Positions 37,952-46,806 of a stretch of 64,000 bases of DNA are shown one piece after another; position 1 is the stretch's first letter; every line of letters starts with the position of its first letter. The stretch is from Streptomyces mirabilis. GTDB taxonomy: Bacteria > Actinomycetota > Actinomycetes > Streptomycetales > Streptomycetaceae. Below the pieces are notes generated by a model. The model was not told the origin of the DNA. It was given only the letters and a program-made list of their open reading frames with translations, and did no database searches. The stretch spans positions 8,370,001 through 8,434,000 of the forward strand of contig NZ_CP074102.1 of NCBI RefSeq assembly GCF_018310535.1, in the 5' to 3' direction. A program made the translations under genes and the position numbers.

Positions 37952-38452
37952 ATGCCCGGCAAGGACGGCATAGAGGTCACCCGCCGCATCGTCGCCGCCG
38001 GTGACCGTTCACGCGTCCTCGTGCTCACGACGTTCGACCTCGACGAGTACGTCCACGCCGCCCTGCGGGCCGGCGCGAGCGGCTTCCTTCTCAAGGACGC
38101 CCGCCCCGAGGAGCTCCTCGCCGGGATCCGCGCGGTCGCCGTCGGCGACGCTGTCATCGCGCCCGCTCTCACCCGCCGCCTCCTTGACGAGTTCGCCCAG
38201 TACGTCCCCTCCCACAGAACTGACCCCTCCGAGGACCTGAGGCTCACCTCCCTGACCGACCGTGAGCGCGAGATCCTCGTGGCCGTCGGCAAGGGCTGGA
38301 CCAACGGGGAGATCGCTGCGCGGTTCGTTCTGTCCGAGTCCACGGTCAAGACGCATGTCGGCCGTGTCCTGGCCAAGATCGGAGCCCGCGACCGCATCCA
38401 GACCGTGATCTTCGCCTACGACCACGGCCTCGCCCGGCCCGCCGTGGACTGA
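37952..38452 (+). pseudogene. NarL-type response regulator lacking the start of its receiver domain
   Basis: The frame starts MPGKDGIEVTRRIVAAGDRS. In the intact family the phosphorylated Asp lies four residues before MPG and some 50 residues come before it; all of this is missing, and a TGA lies in frame three codons upstream. The remaining receiver part (VLVLTTFDLDEYVHAALRAG, GFLLKDARPEELLAGI) and the LuxR DNA-binding domain (LTDREREILVAVGKGWTNGE) are intact. If made, it could not be phosphorylated normally. No histidine kinase gene is adjacent. Confidence 0.65.
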
Positions 38453-38535
38453 ACCGGCGAGCGGCCGCCGCCTGTGATCCGGAACCCCGTCACGTCGAGG
38501 GTGATGGGGCTCGCGCTCATCGGACGGTCCGGTAT

Positions 38536-38604
38536 GGCCTGCCGCACCACCGGAAAGATCGTCGTCACGCCGTAACCCATCTCCGTGAGCTCATAACGAC
38601 CCAT
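38536..38604 (-). pseudogene. Winged-helix (HxlR-like) C-terminal fragment
   Basis: GRYELTEMGYGVTTIFPVVR resembles the wing and last helix of HxlR/PadR-type regulators (YELTELG...). Nothing else of the gene is present. Confidence 0.35.
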
Positions 38605-38605
38605 C

Positions 38606-39150
38606 TCAGGAGCCCGCCCGCGCGATGACCCCTTCCAGCAGGAATCGGATCAGCTCGTGGGCGGGGCGCTGACGGGAGCGGGGCACATTCGCGCCTTCGA
38701 ACACGGCGACGGTCAGATCCGCGATCATCTCCCTGTCCACTGGGTGCGGGCACCGGTCGAGCACCTCGCACACCATCGACCGCATCCAGTGCAGGAACCG
38801 CTCGTGGACCTCCCGCACGACCGATGAGCGGTCGAGTCGCTCGTGCGAAGCCCGATGCAGCGAGCGGAAAGTACGCATGTCCGCGAGGCGCCAGGTCAGC
38901 GGATCGCGGTCACGGAATTCGCTGTCCAGCGCCTGGATCTCGTGACTTAGCACCACGTCCATCACCGCGGCGAATATGTCACTCTTTAGTCAGTAATACC
39001 CGTAGACATTGCTTCGGGCGACACCTGCTGCCGCGCTGATGTCCGCCATCGTCGTGCCGGCATAGCCGCGGGTCAGGAACAGTTCCGTCGCGGCGGCGAG
39101 CTGCTCCGCGGCACGATCCTCGCGCTGAACGCGCGCCGCATCTTCCCCGG
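38606..39150 (-). pseudogene. TetR family regulator with an in-frame stop
   Basis: On the minus strand the helix-turn-helix is well kept (AAATELFLTRGYAGTTMADI, SAAAGVARSNVYGYY). A TGA then interrupts it at 38990-38992, followed in the same frame by LKSDIFAAVMDVVLSHEIQ and the full C-terminal domain ending AHELIRFLLEGVIARAGS. One base change (TGG to TGA) would explain it. It is a paralog of the intact, divergent TetR gene at 39277 and shares its C-terminal FEGANVP motif. Confidence 0.75.
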
Positions 39151-39276
39151 TGAAGGATCTCCAGGGACTCCTCGCCGGGGGCCGGTGGGCACAGCACTCC
39201 TTCCTCCTGAGCAGGGCGCGGCCTGCCGGGTGTCTACACTCACTTGAGATGTGGTGAACTCATGGGAGGAGTCGGG

Positions 39277-39861
39277 ATGCCGCGGAACCGCCAACAGATC
39301 CCCCGGGAGGAGCGCACGGGTGATCTGCTAGCCGCGGCCACCGAGCTCTTTCTCTCGAAGGGCTACGACAAGACCACGATGGCGGACATCAGTTCCGCCG
39401 CAGGCGTGGCCCGGGGCAACGTCTATTGGTACTTCGACTCCAAGGACCACATCTTCGCCGCCGTCATGAACCGCATGCTCAGTCGCGAGATCCGCATCCT
39501 CAACGAGGAGCAGGCCGGTGCCGACCCACTGAGCCGCCTGGTGCGCGGGCTGTCCGACATGCGCTATTCCCGTCCGCTGCACCAGGCCATGCACGACCGG
39601 CTTCCTCATTCGGAGGCAGTCCGCGAGGCCCACAACACCTTCCTGAACTGGATCGTGGGACTGGTCGACGAGCTCATGGCCGAGCACGGCCTCGATCACG
39701 CTCCCGGCGTCGATGCCGCGCTCGTCCGCGATGTCGCGGTCGCCGTGTTCGAAGGGGCGAACGTGCCCAACGACCGGAACAGGCCGGCCCACGAGATGAT
39801 CCGGTTCCTGATGGAGTCCGCCCTGGCCAGGAGTTCGGGGGCCAAGGGGCGGGAGCGCTGA
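39277..39861 (+). CDS. TetR family regulator
   Basis: 194 residues starting MPRNRQQIPREERTGDLLAA; helix-turn-helix TMADISSAAGVARGNVYWYF and the C-terminal domain VAVFEGANVPNDRNRPAHEM. GGAGGA lies 6 bases before the ATG at 39277. The stop is 10 bases from the end of the convergent FAD monooxygenase gene. It may regulate that gene or the cluster to the right, but no palindrome links them clearly. The broken paralog at 38606 lies on its other side. Confidence 0.9.
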   Translation: MPRNRQQIPREERTGDLLAAATELFLSKGYDKTTMADISSAAGVARGNVYWYFDSKDHIFAAVMNRMLSREIRILNEEQAGADPLSRLVRGLSDMRYSRPLHQAMHDRLPHSEAVREAHNTFLNWIVGLVDELMAEHGLDHAPGVDAALVRDVAVAVFEGANVPNDRNRPAHEMIRFLMESALARSSGAKGRER

Positions 39862-39871
39862 GAGCGGTAAC

Positions 39872-41572
39872 TCAGACGAGGTGAGTACCGACTCCCGCTG
39901 ATACCGTCCGCGCCGCTCCGGGCGCTTTCGCGTCCGGAGGCGGGACCGTCGCCCCGCGCAGCATGTCGAGCACAGCGACGGGATCCGCGGGAGCCTGCCG
40001 ACCCCGCCAGCCGACGTGGCCGTCCGGGCGGACGAGGACGAGTGGCCGCTCGTACAGCTCTGCGGCGGCCGGGTCGGCGAGGCGCAGCACCGTCAACGGC
40101 ACATCACACCGGCGGGCGGCCTGCACCAGCGGCGTCGGGTCCGCGGAACCCGAGACCACGAGAGTAATCCCGCGCCCGAAGTGGTCGAGCACCGAACTGC
40201 CGTCGGGCAGCCAGACGTGCGGTGCGCGGCAGCCGGGCCACGTCGACGGTACGTACTCGTCCGGCTCGTCGGGCGGCTCCGGACTTCCGTCCGGCACGCA
40301 GATCGGGGAACCGCTGTAACGGTATCCGAGCTGGACGCCCGTGCAGCGGAACTCCTTGGCCCGGGACTGGCGGATCTCCTCGCCCAGCTCACGTCGGAGC
40401 AGTTCGCCTTTCGCGTCCATACGGTCGAGCACTGGATCGGGGACGAGCCGCGCGTCGGCCCTCCAGTTGCTGGAGGCTTCCGTGACGTTGCGGACGGCGA
40501 CCGGCCGCCGCTCCTTCTCGTAGCTGTCCAGGAGCGCCGGGCCTCCCCATCCTTGGAGGGTCGCGGCGAGCTTCCAGCCGAGGTCCACGGCGTCGCCGAT
40601 CCCGGTGTTGGCGCCGAAGCCACCCTTGGGCCAGAGCAGATGCGCGGCGTCGCCCGCGAGGAACACCCGCCCCTCACGGTAGGTGCGGGCCACGACGCAG
40701 TGTCCGCTCCAGGGCTGCGCTGCGAGGATCTCCACGTTGATCGGCGCACCGACGGCCTCGCGTATCCAGGCGACCGCGTCGTCGGGGTCGGGCTCCTCGT
40801 CCAGGTAGACCGAGAGCCGCCACTCGTCCACGCCGTTGACGACCGTGATGTACGGCCTGCGCACCGACGACAGGGTGTGGATCTGCACCGCTGGGCCGCC
40901 CAGCCGCTCCCGCAGCAGGTCCAGCAGCTGCGGCGAACGGAAGTGCACGGCGAAGTTGTGCCCCTGGGCGAACATGCCCTCGAACTCGATGCCGAGCGCC
41001 CGACGTATGCCGCTGCGGCCTCCGTCGCAGGCCACCAGGTAGGTGCCGGTCAGCGTTTCCGTGGCACCGCTCGCCAGGTCGCGCACCACGGCCAGGACAC
41101 CCTCGGAGTCCTGTTCCATCGTCTCCAGACGGGTGCCGTACCTGATCTCCACTCCTGGCAGTTCACCGGCTGTGCGTGCGAGCAATGGCACGAAGGAGAA
41201 CTTGGACAGAAATGCGGGACCCTCCGGCGTCAGCGGGTTGTACACGCCCGAAGACCGGTTGGTGACCCCGTAGTCGAACTCGGTGAGGACGTGTCCGGTG
41301 GCGGAGGTGGCGAACACCGTGCGGTGCGGGTAGTCCGGGGCCGGTGCCGACTCCGTGCGTGCCTCTTCCGCGCAACCCCAGCGGCGCAGGTGTTCCATGG
41401 TGCGTGAAAATATCGCCTCGCCTGCCGGAAAGGGCACGCGGCCGTCGCCCTGATCGATCACGGTGACCGGTACACCACGCCACCCCAACTCGATCGCGAG
41501 CGCGAGGCCCACGGGCCCCGCTCCTACGACTAGGACGCGCCGAGATCCGGCTCTCTCGTGCTGGTCAGACAT
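39872..41572 (-). CDS. FAD-dependent aromatic monooxygenase (PheA/TfdB type)
   Basis: 566 residues of the class A flavin hydroxylases: the dinucleotide motif VLVVGAGPVGLALAIELGWR at the start, the DG motif LVACDGGRSGIRRALG near residue 195, GDAAHLLWPKGGFGANTGIG near residue 315, and a C-terminal thioredoxin-like domain. The GxGxxG here is GAGPVG. These enzymes hydroxylate phenols or polyketide aromatics with NAD(P)H. It is divergent from the SnoaL-like pseudogene and the methyltransferase, bicupin and dehydrogenase genes that follow, which suggests one pathway. Confidence 0.9.
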   Translation of the reverse strand: MSDQHERAGSRRVLVVGAGPVGLALAIELGWRGVPVTVIDQGDGRVPFPAGEAIFSRTMEHLRRWGCAEEARTESAPAPDYPHRTVFATSATGHVLTEFDYGVTNRSSGVYNPLTPEGPAFLSKFSFVPLLARTAGELPGVEIRYGTRLETMEQDSEGVLAVVRDLASGATETLTGTYLVACDGGRSGIRRALGIEFEGMFAQGHNFAVHFRSPQLLDLLRERLGGPAVQIHTLSSVRRPYITVVNGVDEWRLSVYLDEEPDPDDAVAWIREAVGAPINVEILAAQPWSGHCVVARTYREGRVFLAGDAAHLLWPKGGFGANTGIGDAVDLGWKLAATLQGWGGPALLDSYEKERRPVAVRNVTEASSNWRADARLVPDPVLDRMDAKGELLRRELGEEIRQSRAKEFRCTGVQLGYRYSGSPICVPDGSPEPPDEPDEYVPSTWPGCRAPHVWLPDGSSVLDHFGRGITLVVSGSADPTPLVQAARRCDVPLTVLRLADPAAAELYERPLVLVRPDGHVGWRGRQAPADPVAVLDMLRGATVPPPDAKAPGAARTVSAGVGTHLV

Positions 41573-41618
41573 AGAAGATCTGCCTTCCTGAGCAAGGGTC
41601 GGACCGCTCATGGCCCAC

Positions 41619-41730
41619 CTCTTGAACCAGGGTCAGAATTGCACGCGCATGTCGATGTATGGAAGACCTGGAAAAATACAAGACTTTTGACCGATCATGT
41701 GCGGTGCTACGCTCATCTCAGGTTCAAGAG
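41619..41730. repeat. Inverted repeat pair CTCTTGAACC / GGTTCAAGAG
   Basis: CTCTTGAACC at 41619-41628 and GGTTCAAGAG at 41721-41730 are perfect 10-base inverted repeats, 92 bases apart, in the divergent promoter region of the FAD monooxygenase. CTCTTGAAC also occurs at about 61009-61017 before the zinc dehydrogenase. It could be a regulator binding pair. Confidence 0.4.
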
Positions 41731-41742
41731 ACAGGGAACGTC

Positions 41743-42170
41743 ATGGTGACACCTGCTGATCAAGACGATGCCGGGAGCAACTGCCTGGCTCTGGTTGTCG
41801 GCTACCACCACGACATCGACAGAGGCTGGGCCACTGCCGGGATCGACGTGTTCGCGGGACGATGCCGCATTCGAGGCCCATGGCAGGGCCTTCCGTGGGC
41901 GCAGTGAGATTCTCGACTTCCTCCTGCGCGGGAGGCCGACACGGCGAGGCAGACCGTCCCTGTGCTTGCCAATGAGGTCACCACGGTCCAGGCCGGCGGC
42001 CCCACGGTGAGTCCGTCCAGTTGCAGGCGCTGATCCTGCTGCACGTGCGACAGCCTGATGGCGCCTATGTCCCGGACGGCGTCCTCAACACGACCCACCG
42101 GTTCCGCCGTACCGGGGGCCAATGCCGCATCGCGCGCCGCGCCTCAAGGCCGCTGCACCCCACCGTTTGA
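41743..42170 (+). pseudogene. SnoaL-like protein broken by frameshifts
   Basis: The pieces of one NTF2/SnoaL-like protein are spread over the three forward frames: YHHDIDRGWATAGIDVFA, then DDAAFEAHGRAFRGRSEILD, then EADTARQTVPVLANEVTTVQ, then LILLHVRQPDGAYVPDGVLN and the end TTHRFRRTGGQCRIARRASR. At least three frameshifts are needed to join them. The product was probably a small isomerase or cyclase-like protein of the same gene set. Confidence 0.7.
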
Positions 42171-42336
42171 CGGGCAAGGAGGCCCTCACGATGACGACGA
42201 CCCCCTCGAGATCGAAGGCATCGGCGCCCTTGTCAACATCTGCGCTTGATGGACCGGGCGCTTCGGGGCGGCATTCCAGCCGGAGAAATGGCGCCCTCAC
42301 CACACGATTCCGGCAGGCTATGGAGGACATGACGAC

Positions 42337-43080
42337 ATGAGTACACAAGCCGAGGACAGCTTCGGTGGCGGAGACCCCTGGAAATACATCCAGCCGTGGG
42401 ACGAGGAGCGTTTCGGCCCGGAGATCCACGACGTCAACCAACGGGTGAAATGGGAAATGGCCATGGCCATCGCCGGTGGCCTGCCGTACATCTGGCAGGA
42501 GCTGGCGCGGCCGATCTCCGAGATCGTCTACGGTCTGCTCGAACTCCGTGCCGGAGACCGGGTTCTGCTCATTGGTGAGGGCATCGCGCCCTCCGGGTGG
42601 GTCGAGGACATGCGGGCCCTGGTGGGACCTGAGGGTGTCATCGACACCGTGGAGATCATCAAGGACGGACGAAACGCCGTCCTCGGCAAGGTCCCCGGCC
42701 GAAACGGCCAGATCGGCTGCTGGCGCTGGTCGTACACGGACTCGGTGGATGACGAGGCATACGACTGCGTCGCGGTGTTGCAGGCGACCCAACACTGTGA
42801 CGACTGGCACGAGACGGCTGCGGACCTGCTCCGGGTGATGAAGCCCGGCCGGCGCATCGTGCTGGCCGAAGCGGTCCTGAAGGGAGCGACGTTCTCCTCC
42901 CGTATCAACTCCGACGTCCACCTTCGGCAGTGGTTCGACAAACTCTTCGCGCACGTCCCCGTGGACGACATTCCCTACTACTCCGGAGAGCAGATCCGCG
43001 AGGCGTTCGGGGACAAGGTCGACAGCCCTCAGCTGATGGAATGGAAGGGCATCGAGATGTACTGGGGCCGAAAGAGGTGA
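42337..43080 (+). CDS. Class I SAM-dependent methyltransferase-like protein
   Basis: 247 residues. The centre shows a Rossmann-type start, [20 protein letters not shown], with a glycine-rich loop like SAM motif I. The further pattern [20 protein letters not shown] and [18 protein letters not shown] is typical of class I methyltransferases. The N-terminal 70 residues ([20 protein letters not shown]) are not familiar. It is followed by the bicupin gene 96 bases later. Methylation of a phenol or acid is possible, but the family is not one I can name. Confidence 0.75.
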   Translation: MSTQAEDSFGGGDPWKYIQPWDEERFGPEIHDVNQRVKWEMAMAIAGGLPYIWQELARPISEIVYGLLELRAGDRVLLIGEGIAPSGWVEDMRALVGPEGVIDTVEIIKDGRNAVLGKVPGRNGQIGCWRWSYTDSVDDEAYDCVAVLQATQHCDDWHETAADLLRVMKPGRRIVLAEAVLKGATFSSRINSDVHLRQWFDKLFAHVPVDDIPYYSGEQIREAFGDKVDSPQLMEWKGIEMYWGRKR

Positions 43081-43176
43081 GCACTGCCGCGGGCTTCAGA
43101 CAACAGGCTGCGGCACACATTCCCTCCCCGTCACCCGAGTCGATCCACTCATTCACCCAAGGACAAGGAGGTCCCC

Positions 43177-44166
43177 GTGAGTGTCGTTGAAGACGTCATG
43201 GTCCTGGGCTCCGACCATCCGTTGCGCAGTATCGTCCGCGACGAGCACCTGCTGCTCTCGCCACCGCATCCCCCGAAGGTGCCCGTCAAGCTGTGGCAGG
43301 AGCACCCGCCGCTGACCGTGGTGCACTACCCGCAGCAGTACGAGCCGGAGGCGTACGCCCCGCCGCGCGGCGTCTACGAGAACGACGAGATCCGCGTCGA
43401 GTGGCAGAAACTCGACGGCCGGCAGCCCTTCTACCACCGCAACTGCGACGTCGACGAGATCTCCTACCAGATCGGCGGCGAGCGGACGCTGATGTCCGAA
43501 CTCGGCGTGATCGAGTTCCAGCCCGGCGAGTTCTCCCGCATTCCGCGCGGCGTCGCCCACGACAACTACTGCCGCGAGGACAGCCACCTGCTGTTCTACA
43601 TCCCCGCACCGGTCACCGAATTGGCCCTGGCCCAGCGGGAGTCCGGGGCCATGTTCCCGCCGTTTCCCGGCTGGCAGCCCGGCGAGGCCAACGAGGCGAT
43701 CACTCAGTGCATGGCCGCGCTCGGCCACGACATCACCGTCTTCGGGATCGACGAACAGCTCCTGCTCGAGCAGGTGCACCAGGAGGACCGTCGGATGGCG
43801 GTGCTGCGGGCCGATCCCGGTCAGGACGTCACCTGGCTGTACACGACGGATCGCATCCGCCTCGGCATGGTCACCACCGTTCCGGGCGGACAGCGCCGCT
43901 ACCGGCGCACCCTCGACGCCGACGAGATCCAGTACCAGGCCCATGGTCACCGCACGCTGATCACCCAGCGGGGCGTCGTCGACCTCGAGCCGGGCGACTT
44001 CGTGCGCATCCCGCTCGGCATCTCCCACGCCAGCGTCGTGACCGAGCCCGGTGACTACGTCAGTCTCCTTTCGCACCAGGAACTGCCCCAGGTCGCCGAG
44101 ACCACGCGTACGGCGGATGCCCACACCCCCGAACGGCTCCCGAGCCTCACCGTGGAGGTCCGCTGA
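43177..44166 (+). CDS. Bicupin protein, homogentisate-dioxygenase-like
   Basis: 329 residues with two cupin barrels. In the first, FYHRNCDVDEISYQIGGERT and GEFSRIPRGVAHDNY recall homogentisate 1,2-dioxygenase. In the second, LDADEIQYQAHGHRTLITQR and PGDFVRIPLGISHASVV repeat the pattern. The length is shorter than true HmgA (about 430). Ring cleavage of a hydroxylated aromatic acid is a reasonable inference given the FAD hydroxylase nearby. AAGGAGG lies 5 bases before the GTG start. It overlaps the next gene by one base (TGATG). Confidence 0.78.
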   Translation: MSVVEDVMVLGSDHPLRSIVRDEHLLLSPPHPPKVPVKLWQEHPPLTVVHYPQQYEPEAYAPPRGVYENDEIRVEWQKLDGRQPFYHRNCDVDEISYQIGGERTLMSELGVIEFQPGEFSRIPRGVAHDNYCREDSHLLFYIPAPVTELALAQRESGAMFPPFPGWQPGEANEAITQCMAALGHDITVFGIDEQLLLEQVHQEDRRMAVLRADPGQDVTWLYTTDRIRLGMVTTVPGGQRRYRRTLDADEIQYQAHGHRTLITQRGVVDLEPGDFVRIPLGISHASVVTEPGDYVSLLSHQELPQVAETTRTADAHTPERLPSLTVEVR

Positions 44167-45269
44167 TGGCCACGATGCTTGCCCTGCGAGCGCACCAGGG
44201 CGCCGAAGCACTCGCCCTGGACGAGATGCCCGTCCCCGAGCCAGGTCCGCTCGACGTGATCGTGAAGGTCGCCTCCGCCGGTTTGGCCCCGGGGATCATG
44301 CGCCTGCTGCGGATGGGAGCGCTCAAGCACCTGCCCACCACACTCGGCCACGAGGCCGCAGGCGTCGTCACCGCCGTGGGCCGCGACGTCACGGGCCACG
44401 CGGTCGGCGACCGGGTGCGGGTCCACCCCCTGCTGAACTGCCGTGAGTGCGACTACTGCCGTACCGACCGGGACATGATGTGTGCCCAGCAGGCCATGCT
44501 CGGCCACGCCGCCTTCGGCGATGGCCCGATGCCCCTGTACGACCAGTACCACGACGGCGGACTCGCGGAGTACATCCGCGCCCCGCACTGGCTGATCGAT
44601 TCCCTGCCGGACTCCGTCGGCTTCGACGTCGCGGCCAAGGTCCACGACCTGGCCAACGCCGTGCGCGCACTCAAGTGCGCCGACCTTCCGAAACGGGCCA
44701 CCCTCGTGGTCACCGCCGCGACCGGCACCATGGGAACCGCGACGGTCAAACTCGCGGAGCACTTCGGAGTCGCCCGTCTGATCCTCGTAGGCCGCGACAC
44801 CGAGCGTCTCCACCGCGTCGCCGGGCTCGCCGGCGGCATACCGGCCGGCGTCGTGGCCCTCGACGAACTCCCTGAGAACTGGTCGACCGACGGCACTCTC
44901 ACCCGTCGGCTGCGCGAGCTGGCACCCGAGGGAGCCCATGCCGTCATCGACTTCATCCCGGAGGGTCCCGCCCTCGGCCAGACGATGGCCGGCATGGCCA
45001 CCGGCGGCACACTCGTGCACATGGGCGGCAACTCCACCCCGCTGTCGCTGCCCCCCATCGCCCTGATGATGCATTGCTGGCGCTTCGTCGCCACTCGCGC
45101 CTACACCCGCCGGGACGCAACGGATGTCCTGCGTCTGCTCGCGACGGGCGCCCTCACGGCCGACGAGCTCATCACCCACCGGTTCCCGCTCACCGAAGCG
45201 CTCAAGGCCATGGACGCGATACAGCAACGGGTCGACGACCCCATGTGGATGACCGTGATCAACCCCTGA
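44166..45269 (+). CDS. Zinc-type alcohol dehydrogenase without the usual catalytic Cys
   Basis: 367 residues of the medium-chain dehydrogenase family. GHEAAGVV and the structural zinc loop CRECDYCRTDRDMMC are present. The segment that normally has CGxD reads ASAGLAPGIMRLLRMG, so the first catalytic zinc ligand is missing. The cofactor site is VTAATGTMGTATVKLAEHFG. It is translationally coupled to the bicupin gene. It may work as a zinc-free reductase. Confidence 0.88.
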   Translation: MATMLALRAHQGAEALALDEMPVPEPGPLDVIVKVASAGLAPGIMRLLRMGALKHLPTTLGHEAAGVVTAVGRDVTGHAVGDRVRVHPLLNCRECDYCRTDRDMMCAQQAMLGHAAFGDGPMPLYDQYHDGGLAEYIRAPHWLIDSLPDSVGFDVAAKVHDLANAVRALKCADLPKRATLVVTAATGTMGTATVKLAEHFGVARLILVGRDTERLHRVAGLAGGIPAGVVALDELPENWSTDGTLTRRLRELAPEGAHAVIDFIPEGPALGQTMAGMATGGTLVHMGGNSTPLSLPPIALMMHCWRFVATRAYTRRDATDVLRLLATGALTADELITHRFPLTEALKAMDAIQQRVDDPMWMTVINP

Positions 45270-45334
45270 CCCGACGCACGAATGCGTCACGGCTCCGCGG
45301 AGTCGCCTCAGAACAGCGAGAGGAAGCCGGGAAA

Positions 45335-46222
45335 GTGTCCGAATCAGAAGCCGTACGCAGCCAGGAGCCGCCCCTGATCGCGGTGATCGGGGCGGCGGGG
45401 CTCTGCGGTACGTACGTGCTGGAGGCCGCGCTGCGAGCTCCCTTCCGGGTCCGGGCCGTGGTGCACGGCTCGGCAGGGCGGGAACGAGTGGCTGCCCTGG
45501 GCGTGGACGACATCGTCGAGGCGGACCTGGAGAAGCCGGACACCGTCCGGCAGGCGCTGAAGAACGCAGACTTCGTGCTCATGATTCCGCCGGCGTTCCA
45601 CCCGGAGGAAGACGCGCTCGCGATCAGGGCACTTGAGGCGGCTGAGCACGCGGGCGCGCACCGGTTCGTGTACTTGTCCGTCCTCCATCCGCACACCCCC
45701 GGGCTGCGCCACCACCTGCGCAAGGCGAACGCCGAGGCCGCCGTGCGGGCCTCGCGGCTGAACTGGACGATTCTCCAGCCCTCGATGTTCGCGCAGATCG
45801 TCCTGTCGACGTGGGGGAGGGCTCCGGCCGGCCCCGTTGGGGTGCCGTTCAACGTCGACAACGAGTTCTCGTTCATCGACTTGCGTGACCTCGGAGAAGC
45901 CGGCGTCAAGGTGCTTTCCGAGCTGGGGCACGACTCGGCGACCTACGAACTCGCGGGACCCGCCCTGACGTTGGCCGAGGCGGTGCGCTTTGCCGGGCGT
46001 GCACGAGGAGTGGATCTGGAGGCGAGGACGGTGGACTGGGCGGACGCACCGCTCCCGCCGGGAGTTGCCGACTCTGCGTCCCGGGCCTCGGACATGCGCG
46101 CCATGTGGCGGGACTATGACCGGCACGGCCTGCGCGGCAACAGCAACGTCCTGCGGATGCTGCTCGGCCGTGAACCCGCGTCCTTCGCGGAAGCGGCCAC
46201 CGCGTTCGCCGCGCGAGGCTGA
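45335..46222 (+). CDS. NmrA/SDR-type NAD(P)H-binding protein
   Basis: 295 residues; the N-terminal cofactor motif is AVIGAAGLCGTYVLEAALRA, followed by VRAVVHGSAGRERV, then RFVYLSVLHPH and LNWTILQPSMFAQI. The atypical SDR/NmrA form has no YxxxK. It may be a reductase or an NAD(P) sensor. The GTG at 45335 has GAGAGGAAG upstream. It follows the dehydrogenase after 65 bases. A broken copy lies at 33772, about 11.5 kb away. Confidence 0.85.
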   Translation: MSESEAVRSQEPPLIAVIGAAGLCGTYVLEAALRAPFRVRAVVHGSAGRERVAALGVDDIVEADLEKPDTVRQALKNADFVLMIPPAFHPEEDALAIRALEAAEHAGAHRFVYLSVLHPHTPGLRHHLRKANAEAAVRASRLNWTILQPSMFAQIVLSTWGRAPAGPVGVPFNVDNEFSFIDLRDLGEAGVKVLSELGHDSATYELAGPALTLAEAVRFAGRARGVDLEARTVDWADAPLPPGVADSASRASDMRAMWRDYDRHGLRGNSNVLRMLLGREPASFAEAATAFAARG

Positions 46223-46416
46223 GCGCCCCCGACGCAGTCGTGGGGTGCCCGCCAATGGAGGGGAGACACCTCACGTAGGGACAACGGAGAACCACCACCG
46301 CGCTGACGGCTGGTCGGTGTGCGACAGACAAGCGGCCGGGGCGCACCACCATGTCGGGTTCGCGCGCCCACCGGGTGCGGTGCGGTGGGCTGGTGGCAGC
46401 GGCTGCGCCCCCGTGC

Positions 46417-46806
46417 CTACGCGTTCAACTGCGTGGGGAGCTGACAGGCCGTAGGCCATGGAGGACGGTGTCGACAATCTCTTCGGGCAGTCCATCCGGG
46501 AGGTCGGGGTCGTGGCGTACGAACGTGCGGATGAGTAGCGGGCCGACGAACATGTCGATGGCCAGTTCCAGGTCGATGCCCGGCGCCGAGGAGGCCATAG
46601 CGCTTGAGGTAGTCGTTGTACACGTCGGGGGAGTGGTGCGCGTGGGTGTCAATACGCCAGTTGCCCTTCGGTAGCCCCGGCCCGGACGCTGCCGCCTCCG
46701 GACTGGCCATGGCAGCAGGCACCGTGGCCGCAGCCGCCGTGACAAGCGCCGCGGCCGATGTTCCTTCGATCATCCTTCGACGCGAGATGTTCCGTCGCAG
46801 GTTCAT
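46417..46806 (-). pseudogene. Chimera of an amidohydrolase N-terminus and a TetR C-terminus
   Basis: From the ATG at 46806 the frame reads a twin-arginine leader (NISRRRMIEGTSAAALVTAA) and the start of an amidohydrolase (WRIDTHAHHSPDVYNDYLKR). At about 46590 the match stops. In another frame the sequence is the end of a TetR protein (IDLELAIDMFVGPLLIRTFV, RHDPDLPDGLPEEIVDTVLH). The deletion joined two unrelated genes out of frame. Neither part can be functional. Confidence 0.65.
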
